A DNA stretch of 64,000 bases from contig NZ_MWQH01000002.1 of the NCBI RefSeq assembly GCF_002210295.1, positions 310,001-374,000 on the forward strand, in the 5' to 3' direction. The position numbers and the translations under genes are program-made. The DNA comes from Fibrobacter sp. UWB5. Lineage in GTDB: Bacteria > Fibrobacterota > Fibrobacteria > Fibrobacterales > Fibrobacteraceae. Under the pieces are notes generated by a model. That model made no database searches and was not told where the DNA came from. It saw only the letters and a program-made list of their open reading frames with translations. This document shows, in pieces, positions 17,075-24,930 of the stretch (position 1 is the first letter of the stretch; each line of letters opens with the position of its first letter).

Positions 17075-17713
17075 ATGAATGAGAAATGGACATGGCTCCC
17101 GGACTTTGCCTCGGATATGGGGATATGGGAAGACGATCTGGTCGGCATTGCGCCTGATGCAGAACATGTTTTCGTGGCATACGAAAAGATGGTGTCTGTT
17201 CTTGATGATATTTACGGTTTGCCTGACCTTGCCAAGGCATCTACCGTTGTTGGATGGGGATTTGGAGCTTTTGTCCTTTTAAAGAATGCGCCCAATCGCC
17301 CCAAGAACCAGAAATGGATTTTGCTTTCGCCTTATGCAGATTATTGCTCTGAGCACAGTGAATGGAATAACGAGAATTTGTCGTTTATTGCGCACCAGAC
17401 GAAGACCGCTGTCGATGCGACATTGAACGCTTTCTACGAACTGATTGAAAATGAATTTGGCGAATGGCAAGATGACTGGATGAAAGCGGCAAAAGCGATC
17501 AATCCTGAAGCCCTGTACAAGGGTCTCTCGTATATAGCGAAGAACCGAATTGACGCTCCAGTTCCTATTACGGCTGAAACTCAGGTTTTGTATGGCCGTA
17601 TGGATGGCGCCGTTCCGCCGGCAATGACTTTGGAACTCAAGGAATTTATGCCCGGGGTAGAGTTCAAGGAACGCCCCAAGGCTGGGCATTGGCCGCCTCT
17701 ACTTTTGTTCTAG
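17075..17713 (+). CDS. Alpha/beta-hydrolase-fold protein lacking nucleophile serine
   Basis: The 212-residue product looks like a compact alpha/beta hydrolase of the BioH/BioG type. The nucleophile elbow reads VVGWGFGAFVLL (58-69), where hydrolases of this type have GWSxG; residue 62 is Gly, so the serine is missing. The expected acid (LYGRMDGAVPP, D177) and histidine (KAGHWPP, H205) are in place. The DNA at the site is GGA TGG GGA TTT GGA, so this is not a one-base reading slip to Ser. It may be a non-catalytic relative or use another mechanism. Start is at 17075; the ribosome site is weak. Its stop codon overlaps that of lnt in a shared CTAG. Confidence 0.65.
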   Translation: MNEKWTWLPDFASDMGIWEDDLVGIAPDAEHVFVAYEKMVSVLDDIYGLPDLAKASTVVGWGFGAFVLLKNAPNRPKNQKWILLSPYADYCSEHSEWNNENLSFIAHQTKTAVDATLNAFYELIENEFGEWQDDWMKAAKAINPEALYKGLSYIAKNRIDAPVPITAETQVLYGRMDGAVPPAMTLELKEFMPGVEFKERPKAGHWPPLLLF

Positions 17714-19629
17714 CCGCGTTTGTGGTTGATAAAAGAGAGCAAAAGCGTTGCGATCAGGTAGGCTGCGAAAAAGCACAGCAAGAACATTTCAACAAAGTCG
17801 CCAATACGGCTGTATAGAGTGTCGCGAGTCTTGAGCGGCATTTTTCTTTGTACAACGCGGTCGGTGAAGATCTCGGTATTGCCGTCGTAGTGGCCGTACT
17901 GGTCGATGAATGCGGAAACACCGCTGTTTGCAAGGCGTGCCACCGGCATGCCGTTTTCGATGGCGCGGTAACGGATCAAGTTCAAGTGCTGGTAGGGGGC
18001 GGTGCTTCGGCCGAACCAGCCGTCATTTGTGATGTTGACCATCAGGCGTGATCCGCTACGGATGGCCTCGCGTACCAAGTCCCCGAAAATGGCGTCGTAG
18101 CAAATGTAAGGCGTCCAAAGGGAGGGCTGGTAAACGGGAGTTTCCTTGCCGGCAACGAAATCGCCTTCGCCGAGATCCACGTAGTTTAAAATGGGGAAGA
18201 TTTCGTCAAACGGAATTCGTTCGCTGAAGGGTACCAGGTGTTTTTTGATATAGCGTTCGGGGAAGCTCGGAACACCGGGCGAGAAGAGGAACGAGGCATT
18301 GTAGACATCGAACTTACGGATGCTTCCGCGCGGATTGCGACGGTAGTCGAGTGCGCCTACTAAAAGTTGAGAGTTCTTGCTGTCTGCGACTTCGTGCAGG
18401 CGTTCAATGATGCCGGGCTGCCTGCGAATGTGGTCGGGGATTGCGGTTTCGGCAAGCACGATAAGGTCAGCATGTTCCTTGATGCTGTCGTTGACCATGC
18501 CGAGAGTCTTGTCGACAATGTTATCGAAACGTTCCTTGCTCCATTTGGCGCCCTGAGCAATGCTTGGCTGTATAAGGGCGATAGAGGGGTTGCCCTCGGC
18601 GTCAGCATTATAGAACGATTGCGCCTCGGTCTTGGACAAGACGATGCTGCCCTGAATGAGTAACACCACGAAAATGGAAAGGGGGACGGCCAAGACGGGA
18701 ATTGCCTTTTTGATGTCCTGGACTTTGCAAAGCGTCTGGGCTACGGCTTGGTTCGAGGCGATGACCAGAATTGTGTAGCCGAAGATTCCGATGTAGGGAA
18801 GCATTTGCAGGAGTTCCAGGCTGTTGCCGAATACATAGCCCAAGTGACTCCACGGGAAGGCGAAATCGCCGTAGGTGCGGGTCATTTCGAGACCTGCGTA
18901 AAAGACTGGGAAGAGAATCAGTAAAACGGTGCGGATTTTTACAGGAGCGTCTTTTGCAAGCGTGTACACGAATCCGGCCAGAGTGTTGTAGGCGCTGAAG
19001 AAGGCTATCAGCAAAAAGAGTCCGAAGAGAATCAGCCCCGAAGGAGCTGTTTCTACATGCATGACGTTATAGATCCAGTAGTAATTGATGGTGTTGTAAA
19101 GCATGCCCGACCAGAAGGTGGCGAACATGGCTTGGCCGCGGTTGAATCGGTTGAGGACGATGAACCACGGTACAAGAATCAAGAGCGCTGCGGGGCCCAA
19201 GGGCATGGGCGGGTAGGCGAGTGCATACAGACCCCAGGCAAAACAAGAAAGGAATAGCGCGGTGCGTGATTCGCGAATCTTGATGTGCTTGTAATTCCAA
19301 CGGGCGAAAAGGATAATCCAGAAAATGCCGATGGGGCATGATGTAAGGATAAGCTGAATCAGGCCGGCGTGCCCGATTTTATTCAAGTCGCCAATGTTGT
19401 AGTCAAGCGCAAGGAATGCAAAAGAAACGATTGCGAAAGTGAAAAGCGTGCGCTTGAAATTTTTTCGGGTTTCCTTGAAAAACAGGAACGGAAGCGTTAC
19501 TGCCAAAGGGAGTACTTGCAAAACTTGCGTGTATAGTCCCGGCTTGTCGGGACGCAGCGAAAAAACAATGACTTCTGCAACAAAAAGAACCGCTAGATAA
19601 ATCCAATAGATTTTCGGGAACTTTTTCAT
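17710..19629 (-). CDS. lnt: Apolipoprotein N-acyltransferase
   Basis: This inner-membrane enzyme adds the third acyl chain to bacterial lipoproteins, fitting the many lipoproteins in this window. The 639-residue product has several transmembrane helices followed by the nitrilase-type periplasmic domain (about 345-600). The catalytic triad is visible as E394 (LAETAIP), K462 (YIKKHLVPFSERIP) and C510 (YICYDAIFG). The NDGWFG and QHLNLIRYRAIENG motifs are also typical. It is longer than E. coli Lnt (512) because of about 100 extra N-terminal residues with more membrane helices. It overlaps the convergent hydrolase-like gene by the CTAG stop codons and is 3 bases downstream of rsmI on the same strand. 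Confidence 0.95.
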   Translation of the reverse strand: MKKFPKIYWIYLAVLFVAEVIVFSLRPDKPGLYTQVLQVLPLAVTLPFLFFKETRKNFKRTLFTFAIVSFAFLALDYNIGDLNKIGHAGLIQLILTSCPIGIFWIILFARWNYKHIKIRESRTALFLSCFAWGLYALAYPPMPLGPAALLILVPWFIVLNRFNRGQAMFATFWSGMLYNTINYYWIYNVMHVETAPSGLILFGLFLLIAFFSAYNTLAGFVYTLAKDAPVKIRTVLLILFPVFYAGLEMTRTYGDFAFPWSHLGYVFGNSLELLQMLPYIGIFGYTILVIASNQAVAQTLCKVQDIKKAIPVLAVPLSIFVVLLIQGSIVLSKTEAQSFYNADAEGNPSIALIQPSIAQGAKWSKERFDNIVDKTLGMVNDSIKEHADLIVLAETAIPDHIRRQPGIIERLHEVADSKNSQLLVGALDYRRNPRGSIRKFDVYNASFLFSPGVPSFPERYIKKHLVPFSERIPFDEIFPILNYVDLGEGDFVAGKETPVYQPSLWTPYICYDAIFGDLVREAIRSGSRLMVNITNDGWFGRSTAPYQHLNLIRYRAIENGMPVARLANSGVSAFIDQYGHYDGNTEIFTDRVVQRKMPLKTRDTLYSRIGDFVEMFLLCFFAAYLIATLLLSFINHKRG

Positions 19630-19632
19630 GTT

Positions 19633-20316
19633 CTAGAGACCGCTCTTGTCTTGAGGATTGAAAATCAGTACGAATTCGCCTTTAGGCGGGTGGGCCTTGA
19701 AATGGGCCGTGATTTCGGACGGTGTGCCGATCAGGTGTTCTTCGAATTTCTTGGTGAGTTCACGCATCAGGGCGATCTTGATTTCGCCAAAGACTTGGCC
19801 GATTTCTTCGACGAACTTGTCGATGTTATGCGGGCTCGCGTAGAAAATCTGGGTTGCTTCTTCGTCTTTCAGCTTTTCCAGCAGGTGAATGCGCTGGGCG
19901 CTCTTTTTGGGCGAGAAATATTGAAAGGAGAAATGGTCTGTGGGCATACCGCTAGAAACCAGTGCGGTAATCATGGCGCAGGGGCCAGGAATGGCGCGAA
20001 CGTCGATTCCTTCGCGGACGCACTCGCGAACCAGGTTGAAAGCCGGGTCTGCAACGCCGGGAGTACCGGCATCGCTTACCAGGGCGATGTCGCCTTCGTT
20101 TTTCAGGAATTCCACATACTTGGGGGTTACCTTCTCTTTATTGAAGTCATGGTAGGCTTCCATGGGCGTGTTGATGCCGTAGTTGTCAAAGAGCACGCGC
20201 GTGTGGCGTGTGTCTTCGGCAAGCACCAGCGGGACTTCCTTTAAAGTTCGCACGGCGCGGTAGGTGATGTCTTCCATGTTCCCGATGGGGGTCGCTACAA
20301 TATAAAGAGTGTGCAT
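19633..20316 (-). CDS. rsmI: 16S rRNA 2'-O-ribose methyltransferase RsmI
   Basis: RsmI methylates the 2'-OH of C1402 in 16S rRNA. The 227-residue protein shows the SAM-binding tetrapyrrole-methylase fold and its family motifs: LYIVATPIGNMEDITYRA at the start, AEDTRHTRVL, ALVSDAGTPGVADPAF (SAM loop) and AIPGPCAMITALVSSGMPTD. Length is slightly below E. coli RsmI (286), mainly at the C-terminus. It is 3 bases upstream of lnt and probably co-transcribed with it. Confidence 0.95.
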   Translation of the reverse strand: MHTLYIVATPIGNMEDITYRAVRTLKEVPLVLAEDTRHTRVLFDNYGINTPMEAYHDFNKEKVTPKYVEFLKNEGDIALVSDAGTPGVADPAFNLVRECVREGIDVRAIPGPCAMITALVSSGMPTDHFSFQYFSPKKSAQRIHLLEKLKDEEATQIFYASPHNIDKFVEEIGQVFGEIKIALMRELTKKFEEHLIGTPSEITAHFKAHPPKGEFVLIFNPQDKSGL

Positions 20317-20339
20317 AGCCGAAAGATAGAAATCTTGTA

Positions 20340-20912
20340 CTAAAAGCCTTGAGCCAAATTCAGATCGGTGTTACGGACAAGGCGGGTTTCGAACTTGAGC
20401 CGTTCCAAAAGCTTGCGGTGCATTTCCTGCGAGGCGTCGTTGACCAAGTCCGCGCGCATGCGGCCGTACCAGAACGCCTTGACATGTTCGCTTTCTTCAA
20501 GTTCTACCTTGAGGGTCAGCGTACCGTGGCAAAAGATTCTTGCTTCCATGCGGTAATGCCAGGTTTCGCTTACGGGGAGCATGGGCCAGAAGGGAATGAA
20601 GGCTGCCCCGATATTCCAGGAACTGCTCTCGCCGTCGGGGGTGACGCTTGCGTCAATGTGGGCGACACCGCGGCAGCTTTCCATGGGGTAGTTCAAAGTG
20701 TCTATCGCAAAGGAGTACGCTCTTTGCAGGTTTGCGTCCAAAACGGAAGTCGTTCCGGCGTAAGAAATCGTAATCGGCTCAAAAAACGGGATGGTTTTAG
20801 GGTAATCTTGTAAGTCGTATTTGGTGAGGCTTGTAGAGCAACCCGTAAAATGCATGCCGAAAAGGCCTGCGAATGCCATGAACATCAACGATTTTGGCGT
20901 AAATATTTTCAT
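20340..20912 (-). CDS. Lipoprotein of unknown function
   Basis: The 190-residue protein has a lipoprotein signal (AGLFGMHFTGCS; lipobox FTGC, Cys25). The mature part has conserved-looking WNIGAAFIPFWPMLPVSETWHY and a beta-rich body ending with a basic helix (EMHRKLLERLKFETRLVRN). No named family was recognised. It lies upstream of rsmI-lnt on the same strand, with 23 bases to rsmI, so it may belong to the same transcript. It is divergent from lpxH with a very AT-rich 29-base spacer. Confidence 0.7.
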   Translation of the reverse strand: MKIFTPKSLMFMAFAGLFGMHFTGCSTSLTKYDLQDYPKTIPFFEPITISYAGTTSVLDANLQRAYSFAIDTLNYPMESCRGVAHIDASVTPDGESSSWNIGAAFIPFWPMLPVSETWHYRMEARIFCHGTLTLKVELEESEHVKAFWYGRMRADLVNDASQEMHRKLLERLKFETRLVRNTDLNLAQGF

Positions 20913-20941
20913 TTCTATAAATATAATTATATTTCGTTTCG

Positions 20942-21667
20942 ATGAATTCGTCCGCCTACTTTATATCTGACGCGCACCTCGGGGTAAACCCGCTTGGCTC
21001 AGTCCCGAATCGCGAGCAGGCCCTTGTCCGTTTTATGGAATCAATCAAGGGCAAGGCTTCGCATTTGGTAATCGTGGGCGACTTGTTTGAATTCTGGTAC
21101 GAATACAATGATTACGTTTGCCGTAATCATATGGATTTGTTCTTTGCCATGCGGGAACTGGTAAAATCCGGCTGCGAAGTCCATTTGTTGCAGGGGAATC
21201 ACGATTTTGCCTATGGAGATTTCTTCCCGAAATCACTGGGTGTCTTGACTCATAAGGAATTGAAACTCGATATTCAGGGGAAAAAAGTCTATTTCCGCCA
21301 TGGCGATGGCGTCGCTAAATCCGACTTCGGTTACCGGTTGTTCCGTCGAGTGCTTGATTTCCCGCTGAATCGATTCCTTTTCCGCCAACTCCATCCGGAT
21401 TGGGGGATGGCCCTTGCCCGATTTGTGGGCAGAAACAGCCGTAAGGTGGGCGAGTCCCGCATTATCAAGATGGAAGAATACCTGCATTGGGCAAACCGTA
21501 TGCTTGAAAAGACGGGGTGCTCCTACTGCATTCTGGGCCATCACCATATTTCGGGCATTTGGAATGTCGAAAAAGGGATTGTGGCGTCTGCCGGCGACTG
21601 GATGAAAAAACTCACCTACCTCCGGATGGAAGCAGGTGAGCTTGATATTCAGAATTTTGAAGCCTAG
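20942..21667 (+). CDS. lpxH: UDP-2,3-diacylglucosamine diphosphatase (LpxH-like)
   Basis: LpxH hydrolyses UDP-2,3-diacylglucosamine to lipid X in lipid A synthesis. The 241-residue protein is a calcineurin-like phosphoesterase with the full LpxH metal set: FISDAHLGVN (D and H), VIVGDLFEFWYEY, LLQGNHDFAYGDF, YFRHGDGVA and CILGHHHISG. Length equals that of E. coli LpxH (240). Together with lptD in this window it supports a lipopolysaccharide-type outer membrane. Its stop codon overlaps that of the convergent downstream gene in CTAG. Confidence 0.93.
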   Translation: MNSSAYFISDAHLGVNPLGSVPNREQALVRFMESIKGKASHLVIVGDLFEFWYEYNDYVCRNHMDLFFAMRELVKSGCEVHLLQGNHDFAYGDFFPKSLGVLTHKELKLDIQGKKVYFRHGDGVAKSDFGYRLFRRVLDFPLNRFLFRQLHPDWGMALARFVGRNSRKVGESRIIKMEEYLHWANRMLEKTGCSYCILGHHHISGIWNVEKGIVASAGDWMKKLTYLRMEAGELDIQNFEA

Positions 21668-22122
21668 TTGGCGTTTTCCGCGTTGTTTGCGCGGGTTTCC
21701 GTCGACTTCATCATTTTCTTGCTAGCGTTTTCGCCCCAGATCCAGGCGACCACGTCCGTATTGGCGACCTTGTCCCACATGTCGTCTAGCCAGCACCAGT
21801 GATGGGTTTCGCCCTTTTCGTCGGTGATAGTCCATTTCTCCGGAGTTGCGGAGAAGGTCATCTTGATCGGCTGCGGCTTGGTGTAGTTGCCGTATCCATC
21901 ATTCACGGCAGCAGATTCCGGCGGGTCGATTTCGATGGTCCAGGACTTACCTTCGGTCCTTTTGTAGATTCCGACATTGTAGACTATAAGGATGGCGAAG
22001 ACGATGATGGCTCCCTTGAAATTCTTCTTGGTCAAGAAGAAAATCAGGAGAAGGACAAACAAAATCGCCAATGCACCCAGATTATAGTGCGTCGTATAGA
22101 ACAACTTGAGAATGTCGATCAT
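21664..22122 (-). CDS. Two-helix membrane protein of unknown function
   Basis: The 152-residue product has two transmembrane helices near the N-terminus (about 15-31, ALAILFVLLLIFFL, and about 37-52, GAIIVFAILIVYNVGIY) and a soluble C-terminal region with several tryptophans (WTIEIDPPE, EKWTITDEKGETHHWCWLDDMWDK). The soluble part may face the periplasm. No family was recognised. It shares CTAG stop-codon overlap with lpxH and is preceded by the unknown gene at 22139-22885 (16 bases), so those two may be one transcript. Confidence 0.7.
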   Translation of the reverse strand: MIDILKLFYTTHYNLGALAILFVLLLIFFLTKKNFKGAIIVFAILIVYNVGIYKRTEGKSWTIEIDPPESAAVNDGYGNYTKPQPIKMTFSATPEKWTITDEKGETHHWCWLDDMWDKVANTDVVAWIWGENASKKMMKSTETRANNAENAN

Positions 22123-22138
22123 AAGAGACTCCGACTAA

Positions 22139-22885
22139 TTATTTCTTGGACTTTTCTGCAGCTTTCTGTTCGGCAACCAAGGAGGCTACGCTGAACGTGA
22201 TGGTTTTGCCTTCGACCTTGCATTCGGTACGGAAGCTCTGCTTGGGGAGAGCCAGACCGTGAGAGGAGAAGGTGCCCATGAAGGAGGCGTTGGCGTGGCT
22301 AGCAATCGTGCGCACGTTGATAAAGCCCTTGTCCTTGCTGAAGGAAAGCTTGAAGACCTTCTTGGCGCGATCGTAATCGGCGATCATGGTCTTGTTCACC
22401 TGAGTGTTCACGGCATCTCTGGTGTGACGGTCGAAAATGATGGTTCCGCGAGAGTCGATCGAGAGCATGGTCTTGTTTGCGATCGAGTTGCGGCAGGCAA
22501 TCAGTTTCCACGGGCCCTTCTTCTTGGTAGAATTCTTGCTCGTGAAGATGTACTTGTTGCCTTCTTTTTCAAGTTCGTACGGACCGGTGACGATCTTTTC
22601 GCCGATGGCGTTCAGGGCGCCCTTGAAGTACAGGAACTTGGACTTTGTAGAGTTGACACCAACAATGAAACGGAAAGACGTGGTCTTTGCTTCCTTGGTG
22701 GGCGTAATCGCTACGCGCTTACCCACAGGGTCGACTTCGATATCGGCGTATGGACCGATCTCAATGACTTCCCCTTTCTTGGAGTTTTCTTGCTTCGCCA
22801 TCTTGTCAAGTTTCATTGTCTTGATGGCTTGGTCCGGAAAACGCAGAAAACCGCGAATATCCATTTTTACAATGATAGTATCCAT
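22139..22885 (-). CDS. Unknown soluble beta-rich protein
   Basis: I start this gene at 22885 (MDTIIVKMDIRG) because GAGGTG lies 4 bases upstream; an in-frame ATG 33 bases earlier lacks a ribosome site. The 248-residue product has no signal peptide. It is beta-rich and basic, with IGPYADIEVDPVGKRVAI, RFIVGVNSTKSKFLYFKGAL and TIIFDRHTRDAVNTQVNKTM, ending in a Lys/Ala helix (EQKAAEKSKK). I recognise no domain. It is upstream of, and probably co-transcribed with, the two-helix membrane protein. Confidence 0.7.
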   Translation of the reverse strand: MDTIIVKMDIRGFLRFPDQAIKTMKLDKMAKQENSKKGEVIEIGPYADIEVDPVGKRVAITPTKEAKTTSFRFIVGVNSTKSKFLYFKGALNAIGEKIVTGPYELEKEGNKYIFTSKNSTKKKGPWKLIACRNSIANKTMLSIDSRGTIIFDRHTRDAVNTQVNKTMIADYDRAKKVFKLSFSKDKGFINVRTIASHANASFMGTFSSHGLALPKQSFRTECKVEGKTITFSVASLVAEQKAAEKSKK

Positions 22886-23032
22886 AAACACCTCTTTTTG
22901 TTTATTTGTGGTTTTCAAGGTAAACTAATAATTTTCCCCAGCAAAATCAATGCAGATAAGAAAAAAACATTAAAATCTGTTCCCAAAAAGTTTTTTTTGT
23001 GCGAAATTTCACACAACGTTTGTCAGATTTTA

Positions 23033-23833
23033 TCAAAATAAATTGCGTTTTTGTGATAAAATCAACACTTTTTGGAGACTCTCTCCATTTCGAACAAAAA
23101 ACTTGGCGCCCTCCAATTTGGAATATTCGGCCTTCGTTCTTTCTTCGAATTGTTTCTTATCGAAGAGTACAGTTGTGTTATTTTGTGCTTTTTTTAGCTT
23201 GTCTGTGGATACTTTAAAGTTAGTGCGAATCAGGAACTTAGGATAAAGAAATCCGTACTTTTGGTGAATGGCGTCGGCAATATCGAAGATAGGATCGATT
23301 AAGATAATTTGTTCGTGATTTGTATGTTGGTTGATTGCCGAGATTGCTCCCATGCCACGTCCTACAAGGGTTTGCGGGGCATGGCCGTTTACTTGTGCTG
23401 CGCATTCCGTAATTTGCTTGGCGTCGTTTTCAAACGTGTCTTCGCTGGGCGTACCCTTGTTCTGGGCGGAACCTCGGTAATTGAATGCGACGATGTTTGT
23501 TCCCGGGAGCGAATCGACTTGCGCGAGGAATTGGGCTGCATCTTCATCGGCTTCGGGGAAGTAGAGCATGACGGGATCGTTTTCGTTGCCCAGGGTAAAT
23601 CCATTCAGGACCGTGCCGTCTTCGAGTATGCAGGTGAGGGCTTTTGCTTTACCCTGGATTGCTTCGTTCGCTTCTTTATGATAGATGGCTCTCGGGAATG
23701 CGTTCCTGCGTTCGGTGAGAGCCAGGTAGAAAACCATACTTATATATATAACGATTAAGATACCTGCAATGCGTAAAAGCCTAAAGGCGGTATTTTTTAG
23801 AAATCGGCCGATTTTTTGCAAAGAGCTGTTCAT
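23033..23833 (-). CDS. Membrane-anchored alpha/beta-hydrolase-like protein without catalytic triad
   Basis: From ATG at 23833 the product is 266 residues, with a transmembrane anchor (about 19-38, LLRIAGILIVIYISMVFYLAL). The body follows the BEM46/YfhR-type alpha/beta hydrolase: TNIVAFNYRGSAQNKGTPSE resembles the oxyanion region, and the nucleophile elbow is TLVGRGMGAISA, where the Ser of GxSxG is replaced by Gly160. The final histidine expected near the C-terminus is also not evident (FVRNGESLQK). It is thus probably non-catalytic. A 47-residue longer frame exists upstream, but its N-terminus looks unlike the family and the shorter start gives a tidy anchor. Confidence 0.7.
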   Translation of the reverse strand: MNSSLQKIGRFLKNTAFRLLRIAGILIVIYISMVFYLALTERRNAFPRAIYHKEANEAIQGKAKALTCILEDGTVLNGFTLGNENDPVMLYFPEADEDAAQFLAQVDSLPGTNIVAFNYRGSAQNKGTPSEDTFENDAKQITECAAQVNGHAPQTLVGRGMGAISAINQHTNHEQIILIDPIFDIADAIHQKYGFLYPKFLIRTNFKVSTDKLKKAQNNTTVLFDKKQFEERTKAEYSKLEGAKFFVRNGESLQKVLILSQKRNLF

Positions 23834-24078
23834 GGCGCCAAATTTAGAAAATTGAATCGGGTTGGCAAAGAAAAAGGACTTTCGCCTGTTTCCAGACGAA
23901 AGTCCAAAGGATGGGATTGGGTGTTCCTTGAATATATCTAAAAAAATTGGCAAGCGTATCACTTCTTTTTTCAAAAGTGTTCACGGATTGTTCTTTTTTG
24001 CAAGATTTACGGGAATTTACAAAACAATTTCAAAAATAGGTGTTCCCAAAAATTCACAAAAAAAGTATATTTAGGTTG

Positions 24079-24930
24079 ATGAACGTATACGCTTACTACA
24101 ACTACCGAAAGTTCCTGCAGGACTATTACGACTACCGTAAGTCCGTGCAGCGATACTTTTCCTACAGGTCCTTTGCCAAGAAGGCGGGGTATTCCTCGTC
24201 GGGCTTTTATTTGGACTTGGTCCGCGGGCGCAAGTCGCTTACGCCTCAGATGTTGCCCAAGTTTATTGCGGCTCTAGGCCTGAATGAAAAGGAAGGCCGC
24301 TACTTCACGCTGATGGTGGACTTTACGCATGCCACCACGCCGGCGTCTAAGCAGGCAATCTTCGAGCAGATGTCCGCGCTTCTTCCGAGCGCCATCAAGT
24401 CTTTGACCAAGAGTCAGCAGGAATACTACAGTAAGTGGTATTACGTGGCCGTCCGCGAGGCGTTGTCCGTCTTGAACGTGGGCCCGAAGAATATCCAGGA
24501 ACTCGCTTTGTTCCTGAATCCCCGTATCACTCTTCCGCAGGCAAAGCAGGCTATCCAGCTGCTTTTGTCGATGCAGTTGATTGAACTGGACGAAAAAGGT
24601 TTTTATCGCTCGGTTAACAAGGCTATCTTTAGCGGCTCCGAAATCTCGTCGCTTTTCGTTCATCAGTTCCAGAAACAGATGATGGACCTCGGTAAAGATG
24701 CCCTGGATCATTACAGTACCGAACGCAGAAATGTATCTTGTATGACGATGAGCGTTTCTGCTGAAGGACTCGAACGTATTATTAGTAAGATTGACCTGTT
24801 CCGTAAGGAAGTGGTCGATATTATCCGTTCGGATGAAGGTGAAACCATGGTGTGCCAGATGAATATCCAGTTTTTCCCGCTGAGTAAGGAAAAGGTGGAC
24901 CTGCCGCCAGAAACCGAGGAGGAAGAATGA
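24079..24930 (+). CDS. TIGR02147/DUF4423-type regulator
   Basis: This 283-residue cytoplasmic protein begins with the NVYAYYNYRKFLQDYYDYRK opening typical of TIGR02147 proteins, a family first defined by Fibrobacter paralogues. Residues about 25-75 form an XRE-like helix-turn-helix (SYRSFAKKAGYSSSGFYLD, then LTPQMLPKFIAALGLNEKEG), and the remainder matches the DUF4423 winged/helical C-terminal part. The start at 24079 is preferred over GTG at 24040. The stop overlaps the start of the next gene by ATGA, so translation is probably coupled to the lipoprotein. I infer a transcriptional regulator of its own operon or the partner's locus; no signal has been shown. Confidence 0.85.
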   Translation: MNVYAYYNYRKFLQDYYDYRKSVQRYFSYRSFAKKAGYSSSGFYLDLVRGRKSLTPQMLPKFIAALGLNEKEGRYFTLMVDFTHATTPASKQAIFEQMSALLPSAIKSLTKSQQEYYSKWYYVAVREALSVLNVGPKNIQELALFLNPRITLPQAKQAIQLLLSMQLIELDEKGFYRSVNKAIFSGSEISSLFVHQFQKQMMDLGKDALDHYSTERRNVSCMTMSVSAEGLERIISKIDLFRKEVVDIIRSDEGETMVCQMNIQFFPLSKEKVDLPPETEEEE

